Source: Fischerella muscicola SAG 1427-1 = PCC 73103 (GTDB taxonomy: Bacteria > Cyanobacteriota > Cyanobacteriia > Cyanobacteriales > Nostocaceae). From it: 64,000 nucleotides of DNA. The translations under genes were made by a program, and so were the position numbers. The notes below the pieces were generated by a model. The model had not been told where the DNA came from. It saw nothing but the letters and a program-made list of their open reading frames with translations, and searched no databases. Position 1 is the first letter of the stretch. Each line of letters starts with the position of its first letter. Where the stretch lies: the NCBI RefSeq assembly GCF_000317245.1, contig NZ_AJLJ01000237.1:1-64000 (forward strand), given 5' to 3'. Below, in pieces: positions 45,691 to 54,313 of the stretch.

Positions 45691-47895
45691 ATGTTTTTGA
45701 ATAATCATGATTACATAACTAAAGGTGGGGTTAAGGTATCTCGCTTCGTTACTGAGACTTTCATAGATACTGCGATCGAACATATTTTATTGTGTATTGA
45801 TTCTCAACGTGGAGGATTGTTCAAAAGCAGCTATGAATATCCAGGAAGATATAAAAGATGGGCGATTGGCTTTGTTAATCCACCCTTAGAACTTGTTACT
45901 CGTGAGAACTTTTTTAAACTCACCGCTCATAATCAACGAGGCAAAGTAATACTTTCGTATTTGGCAGAATTTTTAGATAAGCACCCACAACTGCAAGAAA
46001 TAGACCAGGATGATCAGTATATCACTGGTTATATCAAACCAAAAGGAAGTTTCTTTTCAGAGGAAGAAAGAAGTAAGCAACCATCAGTTTTCAGTATCAT
46101 TCGCGAAATTTTAGATGTTTTTGAAAGTCCTGAAGATGAGCATTTAGGACTTTATGGTGCCTTTGGTTATGATTTGGTTTTTCAATTTGAATCTATGGAA
46201 AAACTGCTCCCACGTTCTACAGATCAGCAAGATTTATTACTTTATTTACCAGATGAATTATTCATCATAGATTATTATTTGCAACGTGCATTTTGTTTAC
46301 AATATGATTTTGAAACCAAGCATGGTAGTACTAAGGGACTTTTTCGCAGTGGTGAAATAATTGATTACAGAGGTAAGTGTCTTACTCCTGCTCAATCTTC
46401 AGATCATGAACCTGATGAATATGCACAGCAAGTTTGTAAAGCACTCTTATATTTCCGTCGTGGTGACTTGTTTGAAGTTGTTCCGAGTCAAAGCTTTTAT
46501 AGACAATGTCAACAGTCTCCGGCAGAATTATTTCGCACTTTACAACAAATCAATCCTAGCCCCTATGGATTCATTTTGAATTTAGGTGGAGAGTATCTGA
46601 TTGGTGCATCTCCAGAAATGTTTGTCCGAACTGAAGGCAAACGTGTAGAAACTTGCCCAATTAGTGGTACGATTCGTCGGGGAGAAAATGCAATTGATGA
46701 TGCTGCTCAAATTCAGAAGCTTCTCAACTCAGGTAAGGATGAAGCTGAACTGACCATGTGTACTGATGTGGATCGCAATGATAAGTCACGCATATGTGAA
46801 CCAGGTTCAGTACAAGTAATTGGTCGTCGTCAAATTGAGATATACAGCCATTTAATCCACACTGTAGATCATGTGGAAGGCTTATTAAGACCTGAGTTTG
46901 ATGCTTTAGATGCATTTCTAACTCATCTGTGGGCTGTTACAGTTACAGGAGCGCCAAAAAAATCAGCAATGCAGTTTCTTGAACAGCATGAACGCAGTTC
47001 TCGACGTTGGTATGGTGGAGCAGTTGGTTACTTAACCTTCAAAGGAGATTTGAATACAGGTCTGATTCTGCGAACAATCCAGCTTAAGGACTCAATTGCT
47101 GAAGTGCGAGTGGGTGCGACAGTTCTTTACGATTCAGATCCACAAGCAGAAGCTCAAGAAACTCTCACTAAAGCTGCTGCTCTGTTTCAAACACTTTACC
47201 AGACTCAACAAAAGACTGATAATGTTGTCAACAACATCGACATCAATCAAAACTTTCTCAAATCTAAAGCTGAACATAGTAAACAAATATTATTGATAGA
47301 CTATGAAGATTCATTTGTTCACACTCTAGCAAACTACATTCGTCAAACTGGTGCTGTCGTCAAAACATTACGCCATGGCTTTTCCGAATCAGTCTTTGAT
47401 ATGGAAAAGCCTGATCTTGTTGTCTTATCTCCTGGGCCCGGTAGACCTAGCGATTTTCATGTAGTAGAGACAATCGTAGCTTGTATAAAACGACAGATTC
47501 CCATCTTTGGTGTTTGTTTAGGATTGCAGTCCATTGTTGAAGCGTTTGGAGGTAAACTGGGAGTTCTAAATTATCCTCAACATGGTAAGGTATCCCGGAT
47601 TTCTGTTATGGATTCAGAATCTGTTACTTTCAAAAATTTACCCAAATCATTTGAAGTTGGTAGATATCACTCATTATTTGCTTTACTTGAGACTCTCCCC
47701 ACAGAATTAAAAGTGACAGCAATCTCAGATGATGGCGTAATTATGGGTATCGAACATCAAACATTACCGATTATCGGCGTTCAATTCCACCCAGAATCAA
47801 TCATGACTTTAGCTGGAGGAGTTGGTCTAGGCATTATTAAGAATATAGTTGGTGCATGTACAACTAAAATACCTTCTTCAGTTGTCGTTGCATAA
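45691..47895 (+). CDS. trpE: Anthranilate synthase, TrpE-TrpG fusion
   Basis: A 734-residue fusion. The chorismate-binding TrpE part covers about residues 1-510, with the motifs GRYKRWAIGF, EVVPSQSF, VETCPISGTIRRGEN, CTDVDRNDKSR and TVTGAPKKSAMQFL. The glutamine amidotransferase part starts near residue 530, with nucleophile Cys609 in GVCLGLQ and the catalytic His-Glu in GVQFHPES. This TrpE(G) type occurs in rhizobia and heterocystous cyanobacteria. It converts chorismate and glutamine to anthranilate. The N-terminal KSSYEYPGRY region replaces the LLES tryptophan-binding motif of E. coli TrpE, as in other TrpE(G) fusions. It opens a trpE-C-A-B-D run without trpF. Phenazine-type PhzE is an unlikely alternative because no phz genes are present. 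Confidence 0.93.
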   Translation: MFLNNHDYITKGGVKVSRFVTETFIDTAIEHILLCIDSQRGGLFKSSYEYPGRYKRWAIGFVNPPLELVTRENFFKLTAHNQRGKVILSYLAEFLDKHPQLQEIDQDDQYITGYIKPKGSFFSEEERSKQPSVFSIIREILDVFESPEDEHLGLYGAFGYDLVFQFESMEKLLPRSTDQQDLLLYLPDELFIIDYYLQRAFCLQYDFETKHGSTKGLFRSGEIIDYRGKCLTPAQSSDHEPDEYAQQVCKALLYFRRGDLFEVVPSQSFYRQCQQSPAELFRTLQQINPSPYGFILNLGGEYLIGASPEMFVRTEGKRVETCPISGTIRRGENAIDDAAQIQKLLNSGKDEAELTMCTDVDRNDKSRICEPGSVQVIGRRQIEIYSHLIHTVDHVEGLLRPEFDALDAFLTHLWAVTVTGAPKKSAMQFLEQHERSSRRWYGGAVGYLTFKGDLNTGLILRTIQLKDSIAEVRVGATVLYDSDPQAEAQETLTKAAALFQTLYQTQQKTDNVVNNIDINQNFLKSKAEHSKQILLIDYEDSFVHTLANYIRQTGAVVKTLRHGFSESVFDMEKPDLVVLSPGPGRPSDFHVVETIVACIKRQIPIFGVCLGLQSIVEAFGGKLGVLNYPQHGKVSRISVMDSESVTFKNLPKSFEVGRYHSLFALLETLPTELKVTAISDDGVIMGIEHQTLPIIGVQFHPESIMTLAGGVGLGIIKNIVGACTTKIPSSVVVA

Positions 47896-48066
47896 ATATC
47901 TTTTTAGATATGCCTCTAGTGTCCCATTAATTTTGATGAGTTACATAAGTAATTAATTTAATAATTAATCATTTTTTCCTCTTTTCTTGGCACACTTAGC
48001 ATCTACCCTCCGGGAACCCCCTGACAGTTCATTTTCTACAGTTACTATCAATCATCCCCATCTCAT

Positions 48067-48918
48067 ATGGATGCACAAAAGAGTATCTCCACTATTGAAA
48101 TAAACTCAGTAAAACCGCGTCATATTCTCGAAGAGATTGTATGGCACAAACGAAAAGAAGTTGCATCTATGGGTGAGCAACTGTCTTTTGCAGACTTACA
48201 AACTCAGATTAGTACTGCTCCTCCTTTACGAGATTTCCTGGATGCTTTGCGCCAGAATCCGAATAAACCGATCTTAATTGCTGAAGTTAAGAAAGCTTCA
48301 CCTAGCAAGGGAGTGATTCGTGCCGATTTTGATCCAGTCAAGATTGCTCAGGCGTATGAACAAAGTGGTGCTACCTGTCTATCAGTACTAACTGACCAAA
48401 AATTCTTCCAAGGCAGTTTTGAGAATCTACGGTTAATTAGAAAAAGCGTAGGATTACCTTTATTGTGTAAGGAGTTTATTATTGACCCTTACCAAATTTA
48501 TTTTGCAAGAGTCAATGGAGCAGATGCAGTATTACTGATTGCTGCCATTTTATCTAATGAAATTCTTACGGATTTTCTACAGATTGTTCAGCATTTAGGT
48601 ATGACTGCTTTAGTAGAGGTGCATACTTTGGCTGAACTTGATCGAGTACTGGCACTATCAAATGTCCAATTAATAGGGATTAATAACCGTAATCTTCAAG
48701 ACTTTAGCGTTGAACTAGAAACAACTCAACGTTTATTGAAAGAGCGTCGAGAACAATTAAGTAGTGCAAGAATCACTGTGGTAAGTGAGTCTGGTTTGTA
48801 TACATCAGTTGACTTAGCTTTTGTTGCAGAAGCAGGAGCCGAAGCAGTCTTGATTGGAGAATCTCTGGTAAAGCAAACAGATTTAGAACGGGCTGTAAAA
48901 AAGCTAATGGATAGATAA
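48067..48918 (+). CDS. trpC: Indole-3-glycerol phosphate synthase
   Basis: A 283-residue TIM-barrel enzyme with N-terminal HILEEIVWHKRKEV, catalytic LIAEVKKASPSKGVI, LSVLTDQKFFQGS, LLCKEFIIDPYQI, ALVEVHTLAELDRVL, IGINNRNLQDF and VSESGLYTS, all expected for TrpC. It closes the indole ring from CdRP. The isomerase (trpF) that provides its substrate is not fused to it and not in the window. It is separated from trpE(G) by 171 bases with no clear terminator. Confidence 0.95.
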   Translation: MDAQKSISTIEINSVKPRHILEEIVWHKRKEVASMGEQLSFADLQTQISTAPPLRDFLDALRQNPNKPILIAEVKKASPSKGVIRADFDPVKIAQAYEQSGATCLSVLTDQKFFQGSFENLRLIRKSVGLPLLCKEFIIDPYQIYFARVNGADAVLLIAAILSNEILTDFLQIVQHLGMTALVEVHTLAELDRVLALSNVQLIGINNRNLQDFSVELETTQRLLKERREQLSSARITVVSESGLYTSVDLAFVAEAGAEAVLIGESLVKQTDLERAVKKLMDR

Positions 48919-48935
48919 AATCTGTGGAGTCAATT

Positions 48936-48963
48936 CAAAATCTAAAATCCAAAATCTAAAATC
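48936..48963. repeat. Short tandem repeats (aaaatct/aaaatcc heptamers)
   Basis: Four degenerate 7-base units directly before the trpA start codon, a typical cyanobacterial STRR. There is no room for a conventional ribosome binding site, so translation of trpA may rely on coupling or an A-rich leader. Confidence 0.75.
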
Positions 48964-48965
48964 GA

Positions 48966-49790
48966 ATGACCTCTATTTCTCATCACTTTGCATCTTTACG
49001 AGCCAGTAATCAGTGCGCTTTGATTCCCTTTGTAGTAGCTGGTGATCCTAATTTGGAAATCACAGCAGAAGCTTTACGAGTTTTAGATTCTAGCGGTGCT
49101 GATTTGATTGAATTGGGAGTTCCCTACTCAGATCCATTAGCAGATGGACCAGTGATTCAAGCAGCCGCTACCCGTGCTTTGAAACGGGGAACCCGTTTAG
49201 ATAATGTTTTACAAATGGTTCAAACAGTTACACCTCACTTGCGATCGCCTATTATTCTTTTTACTTACTACAACCCAATTCTAAATTTAGGCACAATTTC
49301 GTTTCTAGAAAAAGCCGCAGCATCAGGAATTAAGGGATTAGTAGTACCTGATTTACCTTTGGATGAGGCAAGTAATTTGTTAGAGGTTGCTGATACTGTG
49401 GGAATTGAGGTGACTTTGTTAGTAACTCCTACAAGTTCAAAAGAACGCATAGAGGCGATCGCTCGTCAATCTCGTGGATTTATTTACTTAGTGAGTGTAA
49501 CAGGTGTTACTGGTGTGCGCTCTCATCTGCAAACACGGGTTAAGGATGTGCTGCAAGACATCCGCAGTGTTACAAACAAACCTATTGGTGTTGGTTTTGG
49601 CATATCTAAATCAGAACAAGCTCGTCAAGTTAGAGATTGGGGCGCAGATGCTGTGATCGTCGGTAGTGCCTTTGTAGAGCGTTTAGTGGAAAGTACACCA
49701 TATCAAGGACTGGGAGCTATTAAAGATTTCTGTCGTGATTTGAAGACATCAATAGAAGGCAGAACAGAGGAAGCAGAAAGCAGAAGATAA
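48966..49790 (+). CDS. trpA: Tryptophan synthase alpha subunit
   Basis: A 274-residue TIM-barrel subunit. Catalytic acids sit in DLIELGVPYSDPLADGP (Glu and Asp), followed by LFTYYNPIL, GLVVPDLPLDEA, VSVTGVTGVRS and GVGFGISKSEQ. It releases indole from indole glycerol phosphate and channels it to TrpB, encoded 56 bases downstream. The last 15 residues (IEGRTEEAESRR) are charged and encoded by a purine-rich repeat-like sequence, probably a non-essential tail. Confidence 0.95.
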   Translation: MTSISHHFASLRASNQCALIPFVVAGDPNLEITAEALRVLDSSGADLIELGVPYSDPLADGPVIQAAATRALKRGTRLDNVLQMVQTVTPHLRSPIILFTYYNPILNLGTISFLEKAAASGIKGLVVPDLPLDEASNLLEVADTVGIEVTLLVTPTSSKERIEAIARQSRGFIYLVSVTGVTGVRSHLQTRVKDVLQDIRSVTNKPIGVGFGISKSEQARQVRDWGADAVIVGSAFVERLVESTPYQGLGAIKDFCRDLKTSIEGRTEEAESRR

Positions 49791-49846
49791 GAGATTTAAT
49801 CCTTCAAACTCTAAATATTGTATAACAGTATTTTTGTGTAAAACTT

Positions 49847-51094
49847 ATGTTATTAAATACACAACATAATCAAGCTGCAACTCAACTACTCACTCAACAA
49901 CCTGACCCAAATGGCAGGTTTGGTCAATTTGGTGGTAAGTATGTACCTGAAACTTTAATGTCAGCACTGACTGAATTAGAAACCGCCTTTCAGCAATACC
50001 GTGCTGATCCACTATTCCAACAAGAGCTTCAAGCACTGCTACGGGACTATGTTGGACGTTCTACTCCCCTTTACTTTGCTCAAAGACTAACTGAACATTA
50101 TGCTAAACCTGATGGTACGGGGCCACAAATTTATCTTAAACGTGAAGACCTAAACCACACAGGAGCGCACAAAATTAACAATGCTCTGGCGCAAGTACTG
50201 TTAGCCAAACGCATGGGTAAACAGCGCATTGTGGCGGAAACGGGAGCAGGTCAACATGGTGTTGCTACTGCTACTGTGTGCGCTCGTTTTGGCCTAGAAT
50301 GCGTAATTTACATGGGTATCCATGACATGGAACGGCAAGCCCTAAATGTATTCCGGATGCGGTTGATGGGGGCAGAGGTTCGATCTGTAGAAGCAGGAAC
50401 AGGAACCCTCAAAGATGCGACATCTGAGGCAATTCGGGATTGGGTAACAAACGTCCAAACAACTCATTATATTCTCGGTTCGGTTGCGGGGCCACATCCT
50501 TACCCGATGATGGTGCGGGACTTTCATGCAATAATTGGTAAAGAAACTCGCGCTCAGGCACAAGAGAAATGGGGAGGACTACCGGATATTCTTTTGGCTT
50601 GTGTGGGTGGAGGTTCCAATGCAATCGGACTGTTCCATGAATTTGTAAATGAACCTTCGGTGCGCCTAATTGGTGTTGAAGCGGCTGGTGAAGGTATTAA
50701 CACAGATAAACATGCAGCAACCCTGACAAAAGGACGAGTCGGAGTTTTGCATGGCGCAATGAGTTATGTACTACAAGATGAAGATGGTCAAATTGTTGAG
50801 GCCCACTCTATCAGTGCTGGGTTAGATTATCCAGGCGTTGGCCCTGAACATAGTTATTTGAAAGAAATAGGGCGTGCTGAATATTACAGTGTGACAGATC
50901 AACAGGCGCTACAAGCATTTCAACGCCTTTCACAACTAGAAGGAATTATTCCAGCGCTGGAAACAGCACATGCGATCGCATATTTAGAAACTCTTTGCCC
51001 ACAACTTACAGGTAGCCCGCGAATTGTCATCAACTGTTCCGGACGTGGTGATAAAGATGTACAAACAGCTATCCAATTTTTAAACCCAGCTTAA
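49847..51094 (+). CDS. trpB: Tryptophan synthase beta subunit
   Basis: A 415-residue PLP enzyme of the TrpB1 type. The N-terminus is GRFGQFGGKYVPETLM, the PLP lysine is in EDLNHTGAHKINNALAQ, the catalytic and gating segments are AETGAGQHGVA and the phosphate loop is CVGGGSNAIG. GLDYPGVGPEHSYL and NCSGRGDKD complete the family pattern. It condenses indole and serine to tryptophan, the substrate of the isonitrile synthases upstream. It follows trpA closely, as expected for the alpha-beta complex. Confidence 0.96.
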   Translation: MLLNTQHNQAATQLLTQQPDPNGRFGQFGGKYVPETLMSALTELETAFQQYRADPLFQQELQALLRDYVGRSTPLYFAQRLTEHYAKPDGTGPQIYLKREDLNHTGAHKINNALAQVLLAKRMGKQRIVAETGAGQHGVATATVCARFGLECVIYMGIHDMERQALNVFRMRLMGAEVRSVEAGTGTLKDATSEAIRDWVTNVQTTHYILGSVAGPHPYPMMVRDFHAIIGKETRAQAQEKWGGLPDILLACVGGGSNAIGLFHEFVNEPSVRLIGVEAAGEGINTDKHAATLTKGRVGVLHGAMSYVLQDEDGQIVEAHSISAGLDYPGVGPEHSYLKEIGRAEYYSVTDQQALQAFQRLSQLEGIIPALETAHAIAYLETLCPQLTGSPRIVINCSGRGDKDVQTAIQFLNPA

Positions 51095-51133
51095 AGGAAG
51101 ACAAAGTAATTTAGTAAAAATTTTTACTTAAAT

Positions 51134-52231
51134 ATGGTTACAACATCTGTAATTGAAACAAATTCAATATCTCATAACTCCCCTAATTGGAGTCATTTAT
51201 TACAACAATTGTTAGATCATCAATCGCTGACAACTGATCAAGCCAGTGAATTAATGTACGGCTGGCTCATAGATGCTATTCCTCCTGTATTATCTGGTGC
51301 GATTTTGGCAGCAATTCAGATGAAGGGTGTCTCTGCACAAGAATTGCTGGGTATGGTGAAGGTTTTATACTCCCAGTCATTACGACCAACATTACGAGAT
51401 ATAGTTGTCGGTGATTCACCCCTCATTGATACCTGTGGTACTGGTGGAGATGGAGCATCAACATTTAATATTTCCACAGCGGTTGCCTTTGTAACAGCTG
51501 CTGCCAAGGTAAAAGTTGCAAAACATGGTAATCGTTCTGCATCTGGTAAAACCGGATCAGCAGATGTTTTGGAAGCTTTGGGAGTTAATTTGAAAGCAAG
51601 TAGTAAAAAAGTTCAAGAGGCTGTTGATGCAGTTGGTATAACTTTTCTATTTGCACAAGATTGGCATCCAACTTTGAAAGTTTGTTACCCACTGCGGAAA
51701 ACACTAAAAGTACGTACAGTTTTTAACCTGCTTGGCCCCCTGATTAACCCATTGCGACCAACAGGACAGGTCATAGGTGTTAATGATCCAGGACTGATTG
51801 AGACCTTTGCTCTGGTCTTGCATCAAATAGGAATTCGTAAAGCGATCGTGCTTCACGGACGAGAGAAATTAGATGAAGCAGGTTTAGCTGATATTACTGA
51901 CTTAGCGATCGTATCAAAGCAACATTTGCGCTTGCTTGAACTTGCTCCTGAAAAACTAGGAATAAACCCGGCTCCAACTACAGAACTAAGGGGTGGCGAT
52001 GCTCAGGAAAATGCCAGAATTCTCAAAGCAGTTCTTCAAGGTAAAGGTACTCAAGCACAGCAAGATATAGTAGCCTTAAATACAGCTTTAGCACTCTTTG
52101 TTGGCGAAGCAATTCCTGAAACAGGAGATGACATGAGTACCTTTGCAAAAGGTCTGACTCTTGCTAAAGACGTTATTGCAAGCGGGGTTGCTTGGACAAA
52201 GTTAGAACAGCTTGTTGAATTTCTGCGCTAG
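51134..52231 (+). CDS. trpD: Anthranilate phosphoribosyltransferase
   Basis: A 365-residue TrpD. The PRPP-binding motif is DTCGTGGDGASTFNIST, and KHGNRSASGKTGSADVLEALG, VFNLLGPLINP, LHGREKLDEAG and NTALALFVGE are as in the family. It transfers the phosphoribosyl group to anthranilate. With trpE(G), trpC, trpA and trpB this gives every tryptophan step from chorismate except trpF. A strong ribosome binding site for the next gene (aaaggagga) follows 7 bases after its stop region. Confidence 0.95.
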   Translation: MVTTSVIETNSISHNSPNWSHLLQQLLDHQSLTTDQASELMYGWLIDAIPPVLSGAILAAIQMKGVSAQELLGMVKVLYSQSLRPTLRDIVVGDSPLIDTCGTGGDGASTFNISTAVAFVTAAAKVKVAKHGNRSASGKTGSADVLEALGVNLKASSKKVQEAVDAVGITFLFAQDWHPTLKVCYPLRKTLKVRTVFNLLGPLINPLRPTGQVIGVNDPGLIETFALVLHQIGIRKAIVLHGREKLDEAGLADITDLAIVSKQHLRLLELAPEKLGINPAPTTELRGGDAQENARILKAVLQGKGTQAQQDIVALNTALALFVGEAIPETGDDMSTFAKGLTLAKDVIASGVAWTKLEQLVEFLR

Positions 52232-52255
52232 AAAGTTTCAAAGGAGGACTGCTTC

Positions 52256-52900
52256 ATGGCTGCTGAAAACCGACTAATTTTGGTACGTCACGGTGCTAGT
52301 GAATGGAGTAATCTGGGGCGTTATCAGGGACACCAACCTGTGCCATTGAGTCCTCTAGGAATAGAGCAAGTTTATGCTTTAACAGAGGAACTGCGTCAGT
52401 ATCACCCAGAGCGAATTGTTAGTAGTGACTTGCAAAGAGCGCGACAAACTGCGGAGATTATAGCCAAGCATCTGATGCTGGAAATTCATTATGATGCACG
52501 ATTGCGTGAGCTAGACTGTGGAAATTGGGCTGGATTAACTGAGAAGCAGATTGAAGTATTAGATCCTAAAGCTGTTGTCGAGTTGCGTTCTGGCCGCGAT
52601 ATTCCTAGAGGTTCTGGTGAGACGATGGCAGATTTAATAGTGCGTACCCGTGCTGCATTGGCTGATTGGGTAAATGATAGTTTCTCCGGCACACTAATAT
52701 TTGTTGCCCATGCCTATGTCATTCGAGAAATTACGCAAACTCTCTTAGGTGGAAATTTACCTAATAATCAGTTACCTAGTTTAGGCTCTTATACTTTACT
52801 CAATTACAAAACAGGAGGTAAATGGATACTAGAGGGGTATGGAATTGTTCCTAATAGCAGTTCTTCTTTAACTACTGTAAATTGGTTGCCAACATTCTGA
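52256..52900 (+). CDS. Histidine phosphatase family protein (phosphoglycerate mutase-like)
   Basis: A 214-residue protein with the phosphohistidine motif VRHGASEWSN, SSDLQRARQTAEII, the acidic ELDCGNWAG block and the second catalytic His in FVAHAYVIREI. This branch contains small-molecule phosphatases such as alpha-ribazole phosphatase, PhoE and phosphoserine phosphatase-like enzymes, as well as mutases. The substrate cannot be read from the sequence. It has an excellent ribosome binding site (aaaggagg at 52240-52247) only 24 bases after trpD, so it belongs to the trp unit. It might dephosphorylate a sugar or amino-acid phosphate or a pathway intermediate (speculative). Confidence 0.82.
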   Translation: MAAENRLILVRHGASEWSNLGRYQGHQPVPLSPLGIEQVYALTEELRQYHPERIVSSDLQRARQTAEIIAKHLMLEIHYDARLRELDCGNWAGLTEKQIEVLDPKAVVELRSGRDIPRGSGETMADLIVRTRAALADWVNDSFSGTLIFVAHAYVIREITQTLLGGNLPNNQLPSLGSYTLLNYKTGGKWILEGYGIVPNSSSSLTTVNWLPTF

Positions 52901-52946
52901 AAGAATACTAGTGGTTCATCGCATTAATTATGAGGTGTTATAGATT

Positions 52947-52969
52947 CCCGACTTCTTCAAGAAGTCGGG
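52947..52969. terminator. Palindromic hairpin between convergent genes (possible bidirectional terminator)
   Basis: cccgacttctt, c, aagaagtcggg: an 11-bp perfect stem between the end of the histidine phosphatase gene and the end of the opposing kinase gene. No long T-run. The same sort of hairpin is widely dispersed in filamentous cyanobacteria. Confidence 0.55.
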
Positions 52970-53012
52970 GATCTGAACACCCACGACTCATCAAAGTTTA
53001 CGTGACAGAATA

Positions 53013-54122
53013 CTAACAAGGTATCACAACGCTTACAACAGTTTTTTCTTGAGGGTTGCTTTCTATTATTAATTCGCCATTATATAATTTCATTATGTAT
53101 TGAACAATCGCTAGTCCTAAGCCAGAGCCTTGTTGTTCATATGACTTACGATGAAATTGTATAAAAGCTCCTATTCTCCCAATCTCATCAACTGTCATTC
53201 CTCTGCCATGATCAATCACAGATAAATTGAATTTACTGCCAGTCACATTACTCACTACTCGAACTTCGCTACCTGGTAAAGAAAATTTAAAGGCATTGTC
53301 TATTAATTCTTCAATAACATTACTCAATTTTGGTTCTGGGATTTTTATAATAGATTCTTGGAGTTCGAGTTTTAAATCTTTCTCTCTACCTAAATTTTTA
53401 GCTGTTTTAAGAGACGCATTAATGATCCTTTCCTGAGCAAGGCATTTTTCTGATTTTTCTCTAATTAAACGTATTTTTTCAGAATCTCTAAGGATTAATT
53501 CAAGATTACTGTAAAGTAAAAATCTTGTAGTTAATTTATGCAATCGGTTGGCAGAAGTGTAAATTGATTCTGCAATTTTAATTTCTTCAGATTCATCAAC
53601 TTCTTCAGATTCATCAACTAGGTCACGATTGTCTATGAGCAATTGTGACATACCAAGAATGCCATTCAAAGGAGTGTTTAGTTCATGAGGCAATGAATGA
53701 GCAATATTATTTCGTAATTCATCTAGTTTAGCTTGAGACTGACGTTCAACCGCAGCTTGTTTTTCTAATCGCATAGTTATTGCGCTTAGTAGTTCTTCAG
53801 TTGTAAATGGTTTCGTCAAATAATCATCAGCCCCAAGTTGCATTCCGTGACGAAAATCTGAACGTTCTGCTTTCGCAGTCAGAAGAATCACAGGAATGTT
53901 GGTAGTTGCTTCATTTTGATGTAGAGCAGACAGTACACCATAACCGTCTAATTCTGGCATCATGATGTCACAAACAATTAAATTTGGTAGTTTTGTTTTT
54001 GCCATTTCCAATCCAATCTGGCCGTTCGGAGCTGTCAAAGTTTCAAAATCTGCTAGTTGGAGAATTTCCTCTAAATTTGCCCGAATTTGAGGTTCGTCTT
54101 CTATAATTAGAATTCTATTCAT
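53013..54122 (-). CDS. Response regulator receiver-histidine kinase fusion
   Basis: About 369 residues from the ATG at 54122, where MNRILIIEDEP is the standard start of a receiver domain; the frame is open to 54170. The receiver domain (about residues 1-120) has the phospho-acceptor Asp in IVCDIMMPELDGYG and Lys in LTKPFTTEEL. A histidine kinase module follows, with H-box LPHELNTPLNG, N-box EELIDNAFKFS, G1 DHGRGM and G2 GSGLGLAIVQY. This layout lets it receive phosphate from one kinase and pass it on. It is convergent with the trp unit and lies 191 bases downstream of the giant kinase on the same strand, its likely partner. No DNA-binding domain is present. Confidence 0.88.
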   Translation of the reverse strand: MNRILIIEDEPQIRANLEEILQLADFETLTAPNGQIGLEMAKTKLPNLIVCDIMMPELDGYGVLSALHQNEATTNIPVILLTAKAERSDFRHGMQLGADDYLTKPFTTEELLSAITMRLEKQAAVERQSQAKLDELRNNIAHSLPHELNTPLNGILGMSQLLIDNRDLVDESEEVDESEEIKIAESIYTSANRLHKLTTRFLLYSNLELILRDSEKIRLIREKSEKCLAQERIINASLKTAKNLGREKDLKLELQESIIKIPEPKLSNVIEELIDNAFKFSLPGSEVRVVSNVTGSKFNLSVIDHGRGMTVDEIGRIGAFIQFHRKSYEQQGSGLGLAIVQYIMKLYNGELIIESNPQEKTVVSVVIPC

Positions 54123-54313
54123 TTTAGAGTAATCAAAAATTGTGATGTTTTTGTTTATACTTTTACTCACTTAGCTTTTCCATAAGCTTTGTTATACAGC
54201 AATAAATTGGGATGCTCCCGTAGATATATATTTCCCTAAAATGATTTACGACTAACAAAGAAGCGAGTAAGTAAAAATAAATATATTTCAAGGTAAGTCT
54301 AATGACAAATGAC

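Noticed and set aside
30424..52900. Scytonemin cluster
   Set aside because: The trp/aroG supply genes are similar in order, but no scyA, scyB or scyC-like genes are present, and isonitrile synthases with a prenyltransferase are.
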